A DNA stretch of 64,000 bases from Fragilariopsis cylindrus CCMP1102 (taxonomy: Eukaryota > Bacillariophyta > Bacillariophyceae > Bacillariales > Bacillariaceae), in assembly GCA_900095095.1 (NCBI GenBank), contig FMBT01000309.1:372001-436000 (forward strand). The letters are read 5' to 3'. Numbering within the stretch: the stretch's first letter is position 1; each line of letters opens with the position of its first letter. Positions 11,205 to 22,650 of the stretch are shown here, one piece after another. A program made the position numbers and the translations under genes. The notes under the pieces were generated by a model. That model was not told the origin of the DNA. It searched no databases and was given only the letters and a program-made list of their open reading frames with translations.

Positions 11205-12142
11205 TCAAAGCGGAAACAAAAGGTCGTCGCCGGCGTTGGCATCGCATACCGAAGAAGCCGAAATACTCCAATCTTCTTGAAGTATGCTATTATTTCCATT
11301 TCCATTACCATCACTATCATTAAGAATATCTAAATTGTCAAATATATTGTACAAGTTATCAAGACTTTTCTCGACCTCTTCTCTCTCCCGTTCCATCATT
11401 ACTTGAAAATTTTCCTGCATTTGTTTATCTTCCTTTTCGGCCTCTTCCTTTTCACGTTTCAAAATGCATCTCCCATGCCATCCCACATCATAGACGATGG
11501 GCTGGAACAACCCTTCATATTCAAAATACTATCGATAGAAGAGATCGATGCCATATCATCTTCGTCCTTCAGATCGTACTTGAGTTGTTCCTTCCATGTT
11601 CTTCCTGCGGGTAGTTCAATATCGGGAACTGTTTCTTCTCTGATAAATGTTTGTCGTTTAACCTGATTGGTAGATACAGAGGAGGATGGGTCGTGTTCAG
11701 AAAGGACAGCGAGATGCGTTTTGTGTGTGGATGGTCTGGGTATTAATGAGGTAGTCTGTCTTTCGGGGAGGAGAGAATTAAGGTTTTTATTTGATAACTT
11801 CTTTCTCGTTGTACTGTTATTTCCTGCTGGAAGAAGATTGGTTGAACGAGGCTTCAACACGTCATTTTGTTGTGGTTTTGATTCCGAAAATCCGCTTCCC
11901 TTCTTATTCGAAATATCTCCCAAAGCTCTTCGTCGATTGGAAGACTTTTTACTTGCCGGAGTCTTTGATATGCTTCCCTTGATGCTCTTGAGGTTCACAG
12001 TATTATTATTTGTTCCAGTAGGCTTATTAAGCTGGTTCTGATTCTTGTTTCCACGATGAAGAATCAAATTCTCGTTTTGTGGTTGTTGTTGACTCAAGCC
12101 GCCATTTCTGTGACCGGTGATACTAACAGGTCGATGAAACAT
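11205..12142 (-). CDS. D-box protein, possible APC/C substrate or regulator (securin/PATRONUS-like?); frame change near 11462
   Basis: About 312 residues across one frame change. Residues about 60-80 read SNRRRALGDISNKKG, containing a perfect destruction box (RxxLxxxxN) of the form seen in cyclins, plant PATRONUS/OSD1 proteins and similar APC/C clients. The N-terminal two thirds is basic and disordered. A later segment (VPDIELPAGRTWKEQL) turns acidic, and the C-terminus is a charged coiled coil (KREKEEAEKEDKQMQENF) followed by an Asp-rich end. The basic-then-acidic layout and DIELP recall securins, but this is suggestive only. At 11461-11464 the A run appears one base short: MWDGMGDAF stops, and LKREKEEAEK continues in the neighbouring frame. 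Confidence 0.55.
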
Positions 12143-12579
12143 TTTTGTATTAACTATTTTGCTCTTTCTTTGGTCTACTTGTTGGACTTATTTGTGTTTT
12201 GGACTTTGCGGCTTTGTTTGTTCAGTTGTTGTTTTTGAAGTTGAATTGACAGGTACAAGTTACAAGTTTAATTGTGTGATGATCGATCGATTGACGATTT
12301 CAGGAGTTCATTCAAAAAGAAAACAGTTTTTGGTTGTCGCCAAAAATAACGTTTCGAGGCGTACTCGCTCGTTGTGTTTTGGGGGAGGGGAAGTGTTAAT
12401 ATGTTTTTTACATTTATGAAAATGATGTCCATCATCATCAATATCAAAATATGAAATATAAAATACAGTACACAAATCACAAACTTCATACTTGTTTAAT
12501 TTGTGGAACTTAAATCTTACCATACAAGAGAACAGTGATAGGTAATACGGTATCATAATAGCAAACAAACAGAGGAAAC
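12143..12579. promoter_or_regulatory. Shared upstream region of two head-to-head genes
   Basis: 437 bases between the divergent starts of the D-box gene and the plastid-targeted gene at 12580. It includes a GATCGATCGATTGACGAT stretch near 12281-12298. It must hold both promoters; no TATA box can be singled out. Confidence 0.4.
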
Positions 12580-14042
12580 ATGAAACAATGGGGCCCTCTT
12601 ATAACCATTCTAGCGGTGGTATCTTTCACGTGGATACCTACACCGATGTCTTCCTTTATCTTGCCATGCCATGTAAAACAACATTCACAACTATATGCTG
12701 GCAACGACAACAAAAGTAAAAGCAAGCCTACTATTACTGAGGAAGAACTCAAACAAAAACTCACGGAATACCTTGCAAAGCGGAAGGAAGAAAATGCAGA
12801 TCAAGCCGCCGAAGCAATTAAGGGCACAATCGTGGGAGGTACACGAGGAAACGCTATTCTGGATTTCGTCAGTGGAGCACCTGTGAAGGAAAGAATTATT
12901 GAACGCGCACCCGATATCTTTGATTATGACGAACTGTCCAAGTATGGATATTCTAATCTTGCCACACCAATTATGGGATTGGTAGGGGGACGACGGTCTG
13001 TCTACGAACTGATGGGTATGGAAGCGCCACCATTATTGGGTCCTCCTCCTAAAAAGAAATTCGAAAAATTAAAATTCGACCGGACCGGTGAAGATGACAA
13101 GGCAAGATATACAGGTCTCAAAATGGGACAAGTATTGGACGATAATATCATGGGAGAGGCTCTAGCTCTTGCCAACAAGAAGGCTAAGCAAGGAGACGAA
13201 ATGCGTCCAAAATTGATGGAGGAAACCTATGTTCAACCTTTTGCAGGTACGTTGCGTTACTCGATAGATATTGTTTTACATTCTGTTTTGAATTAAAAGA
13301 TCAGGTTTTCTTCTAATCGTTCATTTGCTCACGCACTCACACACTCACTCAAATTCACTCATTGTAACGATTAGACAAGCGCAACGTGGGACCGCAACAA
13401 ACTCCAGATTGGACAGCCGAGAAATTGGATGAATTTGCAATACAACAAGTAAGTCCTGCCTAAATGCACTGCACTGCACTGCACTGTGCTATATATGCAG
13501 ATAACGTATTTCATACAGACCTATGTAATTTCTTCTTAAAACAGCTAGTTTATAAGTTCTCGTTCGCTCACTATGCTAATGCAATACACTGATTAATCTT
13601 ACAGGGTAAATCCCAGGCTTGGGTTCGACGATCGCGATTGGGAGAATTTGTGAAGGATCCATCCGAAACATTAAATTTATCATGGGAGGATAGGTTGTAT
13701 ACCCTGTCAACGGCTTTTCTTGTTGCCTTTGCCTTCGGTCGTGCAACGCCGAAATTTTTAGATATGATTGGTACAGTAGATAATGCTGATGGCTTTACTG
13801 ATATACTAAAAATTCCTGCCTTGGCCTTAGCATTTGCGAGTTTGGGATCGAGTATTTTTTGTGCGGCTAGGTTGGCCCCCGAACGTAATCGAAATTCTTT
13901 TACATGGGCCATAAAAGGACTGTGTGGAGGACCACTCGCCATCCAACAGCTTAGAGAACTCGACCCACTCATAACTAGGGGGGAAGAAGAGGCCGCGACT
14001 GCGTATGCGAGACAACAAACGAAAACTCAACCTTTAGATTAG
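12580..14042 (+). CDS. Plastid-targeted membrane protein of unknown function
   Basis: Exons 12580-13246, 13375-13448 and 13605-14042 join cleanly to 392 residues. The start MKQWGPLITILAVVSFTWI is a signal peptide; MSSFILP followed by a basic, Ser/Lys-rich stretch fits the bipartite diatom plastid leader (cleavage before the Phe-containing motif). A central soluble part has a short conserved-looking block (FDYDELSKYGYSNLATPIMGL). The last exon has two hydrophobic segments (LSTAFLVAFAFGRATPKF and ILKIPALALAFASLGSSIFC), so it may sit in a plastid membrane. No family name comes to mind; codon use and frames are clean. Confidence 0.8.
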
Positions 14043-14166
14043 TATTATTCCATCCACACCAAGTTATGTTCTTTTTTCTTCTTCAATGCATTTTGAATTA
14101 TTGCACGGATCATCTATTATTGTTTAATATAGATAGATTAAAACAATTCAGATAATAATGATCACA

Positions 14167-14660
14167 TCAGTCATAGTCATCCTCGTCTGCAATAATTTTG
14201 TCCAGCATACGACTTTCTTTTGTATTTGTAGCATCAGCAATTGCTTTCTTCAACGGAGCATCGTCAGATGAAAACAACGAATTGTCCTTATTATTAGTGT
14301 TGTTGTCGATGAAAGCACTACTTCTATATGTTCCAGAATCAGTTTTCCGCCGTCGTTTACTATTGTTGCTGTTGTTGTTGTTGTTTTCGTCCTTACTATT
14401 ATCCGTCTGATTTATTATTGATGACGATGGATGGGCTGCCGCTCCTCTTTTGTTTACTTGTTTCACTTTCACTTTTTTTACTGCGGGAATGTATTCTCTT
14501 AACGAAGAAACACGGGCAGATCCATCTTTATCAATAACGTTTTCATAAGTTTCCTGTAGAAATTCCAACGAAGGATTAGAGGATGATATTAATCTCTTCA
14601 AATGTGTCGACGTGATTAAAATTTGTTCGGGAGGTCCCTTCTCTCCTTCTTTATTATTTC

Positions 14661-14693
<33 letters not shown>

Positions 14694-15033
14694 AACTACT
14701 ACTACTATCGTTACCATTGTCCAATCGTATCGCCTTCTCGACTATTGACTTCAGTAAGAGAGCAGCCGTTGTTGAAATCAAATCAAGAGATGGACCATTC
14801 AGTCTGGCCATATTTGGCTCTTCTTTGTAGAGGAAATTTTTGATCTTAGATGGGTCGAACACATTCGTCAGTAATTGATCGTTAGTAATAGGTTGTTTCT
14901 GTAACAACGTGATATCATTAGAATTATGAGCATCATCATCTTTCGATATTATTTCTTGTTGTTCTTGCTCTTGCTCTTGCTGTTCCGTTTTGGTTAAAAG
15001 TTTGTCATCTCTACTGCTACGAGAGGTCGCCAT
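14167..15033 (-). CDS. Histone-fold (NF-Y/CBF-type) domain protein, tentative
   Basis: 288 residues, single exon. Residues about 60-110 (DPSKIKNFLYKEEPNMARLN, then SLDLISTTAALLLKSIVEKA) followed, after a poly-Gln insert, by ILITSTHLKRLISSSNPSLEFL give the short-long-short helix pattern of a CBFD/NF-YC-like histone fold, with the ITxxHLxxxI element typical of the last helix. If right, it is a DNA-binding or chromatin heterodimer subunit. The rest is low complexity: Gln/Glu at the N-terminus, a Gln10 run, Lys/Arg and Asn-rich linkers and an Asp-rich C-terminus. A (CTG)n repeat at about 14660-14691 encodes the Gln run. The partner is not visible. Confidence 0.55.
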
Positions 15034-15648
15034 GGTTCAATTCTATCTTCTTCTTTTTCTTCTTCAATATATATCCCAATGTTTACTACACCTTCATCTC
15101 TTCACTCTTACTTGTTGCCACCGTAATACTCTTTCGATCTTCTTTATATCTCTTAGAGAGACTTTTGTTTGCGTGATTTTTGAGTCGTGGATTCGAATCT
15201 TGTACCGTATCGTTTTCTGTATTCTCGAATTCAGTATGCCGTATTAAATTGCGCCGTGATATATTTTGATTCTGATTCAATCTACAATCTCAAATCAACT
15301 GTACTTTGAACTTCGTACTCCAAACTAGCTAGCTCTAGAGTTATTATCTGATATCTGATTAACGAAAACAACGTAGATTTAGATCGTGTTGATTAGCATT
15401 ACCGGTACAGCTACTACTGTTTATTCTTCTAGTTAGAGGTGAGAGGGCAGGATTCACTTTAATTTTCGAACGGATAGAATAGGCACGAGACTGGATTATA
15501 TCAATTTATTGAAATAGATTCTTCATTCGATTCCTTCTGATTCATTCATTCCGCACAGAAATAGAAGAAAATATTTATTATTTGATTTTTTGTTTGAGCC
15601 GCTGTGATCGAGCAAAGCAAAACATTACTTTAATAGCAAGACGTCGCG
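15034..15648. promoter_or_regulatory. Intergenic between head-to-head genes
   Basis: 615 bases between the divergent starts of the histone-fold and TMEM184-like genes; a presumed bidirectional promoter. A GGATTCGAATC motif at about 15188 resembles a tRNA B box but has no matching A box or cloverleaf. Confidence 0.4.
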
Positions 15649-18406
15649 ATGGAGGAAATTTCTTTATCAGGACATTCATCAGGACATTCATCAGGTCGCA
15701 AACCAAGTCGACGGGCGTCACAGTCACCGTCGTATTTTAAGAACGTTGTACCACTCGGTCCGGATATTCCATTGCCATTGTCGTCAACAACAACAACAAC
15801 AACAACAACGAAAAAGGATGGAGGAACAATAGTAAATTTTCTAAATAACAACAACAACAACAACAACACCCTTGACAATAATGGCGATCAATTAAGCAGC
15901 CAAAGCATTTCCGGTACCAACGGTGATACTACCCACGATGGAATAAATAACATTGCCAGCACCGGGGAGACCAGTACCAGTACTAGTATAGTATTTACAA
16001 AATTCCCCATGATCAACAAGGGGTTACTCCCATTACTACAAACGTCCGCTCCCGTCATCGTCATCGTAGTAATCGAAAACACCACCGTCGAGGAAAGCGA
16101 CGGAAAAGATTACCAGAACAACAACAGCATAAAAATGGGATTGAATTTTTAGTCGCGGTATTGTTGTATTGTTACTGTTTGGGTATTTGGTTTTATGATC
16201 AGAATGGTAGTACTTGATATATGTTGTCGCTCGAGTTTTATCTTGGTGTACGGTGGTTGCTAGTTTAGCGGCGTGATTTGGTATTCCTATGAACTCAAAA
16301 GACAGGGTAAGTACTTCCAATATTAGTTCGCACCAGAATTTATAATAATGTTGTGTCTGTGTATGTTTTTTGATGGAAAACAAACGGAAAATGATGCAGA
16401 CAAATAATATTCACCTGTGATAGACATATTATTTTTTTCATTCGTTTTGTTCTGTATCGATTAACCCACTCATATTCATATGCTTTACGCTTTCTATCAT
16501 ATCATATCATATTCAATATCAATATTAATATCACAACAATAATTCTGTACTGTACTTTACTGTACTATAGAACGGATCCGCATTTAATCTTTTGGAATTC
16601 TGCGGGTCTTTTCGTTCTAATAGGATTTCCAATTTCTATTTACGGTATTGTCATGCATTTGTCAAATTATAATCAGCCCGAAACCCAAAATCACATCGTG
16701 CGCATTCTGTGGATGGTACCCATTTACAGCATTCAATCCTGGCTTGGTTTACGTTTTAAGGATTACTCAATTTACTTCGAAACTATCAGAGACTGGTACG
16801 AAGCGTATGTCCTCTATTCATTTCTGCAATATCTCATTCAAGTTTTGGGTGGAGAAGAAGCTCTTATATTAATGCTCAAAGATAAGTCACCAACAAGAGG
16901 CGTTCATATATGGGGATTGCAATACTGTGTCAAACCTTGGCTCATGGGTCAGCCGGTTCGAAAGTCGTATATGAACAACAAAGGACAAACCATCATCACC
17001 AATAGTTCAATCGCCACTAAATCTGGTACAAGTTCTGCGATTTCAGCCGTCGAAACATCCGTAGGACATAATCAACAACACCCTCTAAATCAACCAATTC
17101 GTAACAAGCCACTGAAACGAGTGCATTGGACGTCGCCATTTTTTCTCCGTTGCAAGTTTGGTGTCCTCCAATACGTCTTGCTGAAGTTTATATTGACAAT
17201 TGCTGTTTTATCTTGGAACGAAATGGTCTGTACAAAGAGGGAGTTTTTAGTTACAAGGGAGGATACCTGTACATATCTATTGTGACCAATCTTAGTCAGA
17301 CTTGGGCAATATATTGTTTCTTATTTTTTTATTTTGCCACTAAGAATGAATTGACACCGATCCGACCTGTTGGAAAGTTCTTATCTGTCAAGTTACTAGT
17401 CTTTTTTACCTGGTGGCAGTCACTTTTTATTTCTATCCTCGGTCAAATGAACTTGATTCCTCATTACTATGGAAGTCCTGGTGGCACCAATGGGGAGGAC
17501 CTTGGTTTGTCAGAACCAGACTGGACCGTTCCCCTCTCCGCTGAAGATGCAACTGCTCTTGATGAACTTGGCGGAAAAGCTTTTTGGTCCTTTCCCACAA
17601 GTCATACCGCGTCGACTGGAATTGTTGAATATTCACCTGAAGATGTCGCCAAGGCATTGCAAGACTATTTGATTTGCATTGAAATGTTTGTGTTTGCTAT
17701 TGTTCATATTTTTGTCTTTCCCCACGACGAATATTCGCCTGAGGCAGTCGAAGCACGCGCAAAAGCTCTGAACCAAATGCCGAATCGAGATTGGAACAAA
17801 CGATTGGGTCGCAAATGGAAAGAATTTGATAATAAAAGTGCGTGGAGCGGAACGACCAACACGTCTCGAGATTCAGCGGAGATCGAACTTCTGCCAATTA
17901 ACAATCTACGAGATTATCGTGATAATCAACAGCAGGCGGCGCAATGCTCAAATGATACTAGTCTGACACACACCGGACGAAAGAATTCGTTCGATGATGA
18001 CGACCTTAGGGTTCATCCAATGGATAACTTGGAGGAAGATGAGTCGGAACAATATCCCTTACTGCTAGAAGAGGATGAAGACGGTAGTTTTGATGATAAT
18101 ACGACGTATTCTGATGATGATGATGATGATAGTGATGAGACTGAAAGCGGTACGAATGCTGATTCTTCACGAGGGGACGAAGAGCAGGGAATACCGTCCA
18201 AGAATCCAACAGCAGTGCGAAAAATGAATTTCGTTTCTGCTTTGTTAGACTCAACTATTCCGCAAGACCTACGAGACAATACAGTAGGTATTATCAAGGG
18301 AGATTACGTAGTCGAAAGGAAGACCCTGTTGCACCATGCTGCAACTTCTGACAGCTACGATTTGTTCTCCCGTGTGCCCAAACACAAGAATGAAACTCAT
18401 ATATGA
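15649..18406 (+). CDS. TMEM184/LAZ1-family (organic solute transporter alpha-like) membrane protein; frame interrupted
   Basis: Seven-helix DUF300-type protein of endomembranes, linked in plants and animals to vacuole/endosome function. The core starts in an exon after the acceptor at 16570: FWNSAGLFVLIGFPISIYG (TM1), then HLSNYNQPETQNHIVRIL, MVPIYSIQSWLGLRF and YEAYVLYSFLQYL. Next come LQYVLLKF, GGYLYISIVTNLS, LYCFLFFYF-type helices and KLLVFFTWWQSLFISILG. The C-terminal 170 residues are an acidic tail. At 17206-17209 the T run seems one base short: the frame of 16653-17205 must pass to that of 17126-18406. The N-terminal exon (15649-16152, Ser/Thr/Asn-rich) and the stretch to the donor near 16309 cannot be read in one frame. 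A basic stretch and a hydrophobic segment (FLVAVLLYCYCLGIWFY) there suggest an extra N-terminal helix. N-terminus uncertain. Confidence 0.8.
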
Positions 18407-19904
18407 ATGATTATTTCTTTAAGCTGATATACGTTTTCTCTTTTTATATATACACGAAAAGATTACAACTAATGTTCATTTTAATCCGGTTGTACAGTTA
18501 CCTGTCCCACCAACTAAACTGTTGTCAAATCAATTGCCTCTTAGCATAGCATGCATGACATATAATATATCATGATCTGAGAAGATGATGTATATGTTGG
18601 ACAGAATCATACACCTTCAAAACTGGGTCTTCTATTGTAGTTTGTACATGTGTTTCATGCAACTGAGTCTAAAAGCATTAGTGGCTTCATATTTGATCTT
18701 TGATAGCTGGTATTTTCATTATTTGTTGTGTGTTTCTTCCTCTGTTTTCTCTCACACCTCTATTTGAAGTTCCACATCAGACACATGGAATTGCATGAAA
18801 GTATAATATGCTTTAGATTCACAAATATTCTTCTAGCAATGAGATCTGGTTGTATCTTAAGTAACACATAGTTTGGCAGCCAAATGTTGAAAAATCTACT
18901 ACTACACTACATCAATCACATTCAAAATCTGACTGTGAACAAACAATAGATACAATATGTGAAAATAATTAGGTCTGTCAAAAAAAATAGTTCCATCACC
19001 ATGATTATAATGATGGAAAAATCTAACTACTCATTGTATAATTTCCGGTTCTTACTATGCACCATAATATATATAAAATCCAAACTTGATGTTTAGCAAC
19101 AATATAAAAGATAGACACACTACTAACTACTACACTACTACAAAAGAAATGGAGATGCAAAGATAGAAGAAATACATGGCAAATAATAGTCAAATAGCCA
19201 AATGTATAACATATAGACTGATGATATAGATTGTTGTCTCATATCAATATAATAAGAGTTGGTTTAGATAATTTTGTCATATAGAAACTGTAAATGCTGG
19301 GTCTCATTATCATCAACCATGTGTTTTTTGTGTGAAAATTGACATTGTCATGTTGCGTCTTCTAGGGAATGAATTTTGGCTATCCAACAACAAAGCTATT
19401 GCTGTGGTGTTACACCATGTGTAATATCAATACAAGCTAGTAGATTGCGTATATATTATAGTGTGTATCAGATGCAGTGTGCAAATAGAGGCAGTCGAAT
19501 GCCTACACACTGAATATTGAATCAAAATGGAATAGAGAACACATCACCAACGATTGAGTCATTGCTATGCTTGGCAGCAGAGAAAAATCAGTAGCAACAA
19601 CGGTGACTAAGTAGTACACAACGAACAACAGCAACTGTACAGTAGCAACAACAAACAATAATTGAGACATAAGCAGCTTTGCATTGATTTTTTAGTATCC
19701 TGTGTTTGTCTACTGGCCGTTATTTTTAACCGGTGCAAGCCGTTTCATAAACAAGATTCTATTCGTTACACTCGATACCGGAAACACTTAAATTGACACT
19801 TTGCTTGGTAACTACATATGAATAAAGAAAGTAATCACCAATCACAATACCAGCAACTAGCTAGCTAGTAAGAGTCAATAGTATTTCACAGAGAGTACAG
19901 CAGA
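18407..19904. other. Long intergenic, no gene seen
   Basis: 1.5 kb, AT-rich, with only short random open frames. ACTACTACACTACT-like motifs occur at about 18897-18910 and 19125-19140. Just before the next gene is CTAGCTAGCTAG at about 19856-19867. Confidence 0.5.
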
Positions 19905-20627
19905 ATGTTCTTGAAACGTAACAAGTCAGACAAAATACACCGAAATGCCTTCGATGGTGTCGGAACTGAAGCCGTTGCAAATGCTCAAGAAGAAGTGAAT
20001 GCCAATTCTTTCAATTATCCATCCAGTGGATTTATTTCTCGTATTGAGCACACATTATTATATACTATGATACGTGAAGCAGATATATTCCCCGCCGACA
20101 CGGTCATTCAGACGATTGATGAGGAAAATTATTCTACATATCTTTACGTTCGTCCCAAACCAGGCACAAACATTTCCGAATATGAAGTTTCATATGCACA
20201 ATTGACAGCAATACTTGCACTTGCTGCAGAAGAATGGCCATATGATTCAGAAATACCGCCAGTTCTTTGTCAGAAAATAACTCAATGTGTTTTGCGATAT
20301 GCCAATGAACACGATCTAGATCGGAAAACAGAGACGGACGACTTACTACAACCTCTGTATAAATATGCATGCCGACGAGAAGCCAAACAATCGAAGAAGA
20401 TGTTAAAGTGGATAATACCGGCATTGGGGGCCTCCATTATTGTTGGCAATCCACTTCCAGCATATGCTGCACTTGTAGGTGCCAACTTAGCTCAATCTAG
20501 AGATATCGAAAAAGGTAATAGCAGTAATCATAATACAGATCGTATGATGAGTACGGGAGAACGGGCAGCTAACGTCGAACATACTTCATTACTAGACGAA
20601 GATGGATATGATGATTTATCAATATAA
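19905..20627 (+). CDS. Unknown protein with a C-terminal hydrophobic region
   Basis: 240 residues, single exon, good coding character. The N-terminal half looks soluble (SGFISRIEHTLLYTMIREAD; an acidic middle with SYAQLTAILALAAEEWPYD). Residues about 165-197 are hydrophobic (KWIIPALGASIIVGNPLPAY, then AALVGANLAQS), enough for one hairpin or membrane segment. The tail is acidic and Ser-rich (LLDEDGYDDLSI). No signal peptide and no family recognised. Confidence 0.75.
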   Translation: MFLKRNKSDKIHRNAFDGVGTEAVANAQEEVNANSFNYPSSGFISRIEHTLLYTMIREADIFPADTVIQTIDEENYSTYLYVRPKPGTNISEYEVSYAQLTAILALAAEEWPYDSEIPPVLCQKITQCVLRYANEHDLDRKTETDDLLQPLYKYACRREAKQSKKMLKWIIPALGASIIVGNPLPAYAALVGANLAQSRDIEKGNSSNHNTDRMMSTGERAANVEHTSLLDEDGYDDLSI

Positions 20628-21201
20628 ATGTTTACAAAAAAGTTCTACTATAATTACAAGGTTAAGTCAAAATTAAGCGAGATAGCCATCAAAGGACACA
20701 ATGGATACAATGGATACTATGGTGACGAATATATTTGGAATTTTATGTATTTTCATGTATCGTTCAGCTGGTTGGTAATACCTTGTGAAGTTATTCTAAA
20801 GAGCATGCACTAAGGCACAACTCTGGAATTCTTCATATGTTTCGCAGACGATTATTGGCATGTAGCTAATAAATTAATGATCGGTATTTTAGTTGTATAT
20901 ATGTGTGGAAGTGATTTTGGACGATTTCACATCAATAATCGGTAGATTTTATAACAACGAAATGCTTTGAATACACCACCTCTACTCTAATACATAATAA
21001 CAAGGATGCATGATTCAACTATAAACAAACGATAATGCTGCTGTTAGAAACTGTAGTATCGGTATGCAATAAATAATTGATTGACAAATCTTCGTACAAT
21101 TATTATCGCATAATTTATCTTTGATAGTTCTGATTGTTGAGCTCTGTTCAATATAACATGCATCGCAGGTAAATTAAAAAAAAAAAGTTAAAGTTTATTA
21201 T
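20628..21201. other. Intergenic between convergent genes
   Basis: No gene; an A run at about 21177-21186 lies just past the stop of the minus-strand gene at 21202. Confidence 0.5.
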
Positions 21202-22122
21202 TTATTTCATTGTTTTCCACGTCCACAGTCCCAAGAAGGAACCCAGTATTACACATAGAATATCGATTCCTAAAATTGGAATTCCTTGGAATTGTGCCGT
21301 CAATGATGCACCTGGAAAATCCATATTTACTTTAATTAATGTAATTAATGCATCAGAAAACCCTTTCCCAAAAAGAACAAGACTAACCGCCAACAATGGG
21401 AATTTCAATGGATATTTACTTTCATTTTTTAATTTTTCTAACATTCTATTATTATTATTATTGGATTCTTGTAGTTGTGGATCAAACCATGACTGTGACA
21501 TCCCATCTGGTGGACATTTTATTTTATTTTCGATTATATTCGGAACAAGTTCTACTCGAATTGAATCCACTTCTTTACGTTTATAACCAAGTTCTTCAAT
21601 CATAATCTGTTTCATATTTTGTGTTATCATAAAGACTTGTTTGGCTTCATTATTATCATTATCATTGTTATTATTATTATTTCCTTCATTTGATGGCATG
21701 TTGTCTTGAACATTATCATCATCAGTAGACGAAGAAACTAATGCAGGCATAGGCATTAAGGACTTTGTGCTGTCAAAATCTTCGTCTTGTCCATTATTAT
21801 TCTCCCCATTGTCAACTCTTTCCTGGACGGTTATACCGTCATCGTCATCGTTGTCGTCAACTTTGTTGCTGTCGTCACCACCTTCTGCTGATGCCAAAAG
21901 AGTGAGGAGGGGGGATTTTCCTATTGGTGATGGCGTACGTGACGTTTCTCCTAGCAACAGATTCAGATGATGATGTTTTTGTTTTGTCGAGTATGACGGC
22001 GACGGCAACGGCGACGAAGTCCAACAAAATGCACTACAAGAAAACACCGAAAGCAATATCACTACAGGTAATACTGTTAGTACTACTAGTGCTTGTGGTA
22101 GGAGCGATCTTTTGATTGTCAT
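21202..22122 (-). CDS. Plastid-targeted two-helix membrane protein, function unknown
   Basis: 306 residues, one exon. Signal peptide (ALVVLTVLPVVILLSVFSC) ends at CSAFCW, a good match to the A-S-A-F-type cleavage motif of diatom plastid proteins, and a Ser/Pro/Lys-rich transit-like region follows. A long Asp/Asn-rich linker (residues 80-160) leads to a helical block (VFMITQNMKQIMIEELGYKR), and the C-terminal 80 residues hold two hydrophobic segments (PLLAVSLVLFGKGFSDALI; GIPILGIDILCVILGSFLGL). Probably a plastid membrane protein. No family recognised. Confidence 0.8.
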   Translation of the reverse strand: MTIKRSLLPQALVVLTVLPVVILLSVFSCSAFCWTSSPLPSPSYSTKQKHHHLNLLLGETSRTPSPIGKSPLLTLLASAEGGDDSNKVDDNDDDDGITVQERVDNGENNNGQDEDFDSTKSLMPMPALVSSSTDDDNVQDNMPSNEGNNNNNNDNDNNEAKQVFMITQNMKQIMIEELGYKRKEVDSIRVELVPNIIENKIKCPPDGMSQSWFDPQLQESNNNNNRMLEKLKNESKYPLKFPLLAVSLVLFGKGFSDALITLIKVNMDFPGASLTAQFQGIPILGIDILCVILGSFLGLWTWKTMK

Positions 22123-22650
22123 GATTGCTAATGCTAGTAGCTAGCTAGCTAGATAGTCCGTCTGTTTATTGTAATAGTGAATAATAGTAGATCAGCTTCA
22201 GCTACAGAGAGAGTAACGTTAGGCGGCTACGGTACGGTAAGTAGCTAAAATCTCTTAAGATACGCGTACGTACGTATGTACATACTGTGCGGTGCAGAAA
22301 GAAGATTTCAAATCTTTGCATGCTTTCCGTTGGGCTTAAATGATGATGTGTGCATTCGTACCTTTTCGATAAAATTCGATGTAGATTCTGTCACAACCAA
22401 CCAACCAGCAACCTCACACTCATTATTTTACTACGGTATGCTTTCTCTTGAACGGTACAGCAAGTCGCGGTATTAGCGAAAGAAGAGTCGGTTCTGATGA
22501 AACAAACGATAAGATTTGCGAATGGAAGGAAGACGACGATAGCCTTGCATGCGATTTCAGGCAAGCGACACTTACTTCTTGCTTGGACGAAGCAACAACA
22601 GTAAACCTGCCCACCTGAACAGCAACCACATTATAACTGTACCCCCAAAA
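22123..22650. promoter_or_regulatory. Intergenic between head-to-head genes
   Basis: Shared upstream region of the plastid-targeted gene (minus) and the lipase-like gene (plus). It begins with CTAGCTAGCTAG at about 22140. An in-frame ATG at 22549 exists, but the start at 22651 gives the signal peptide directly. Confidence 0.4.

Noticed and set aside
15175-15210. GGATTCGAATC resembles a tRNA T-arm/B box
   Set aside because: No A box, no acceptor or anticodon stem pairing found around it.
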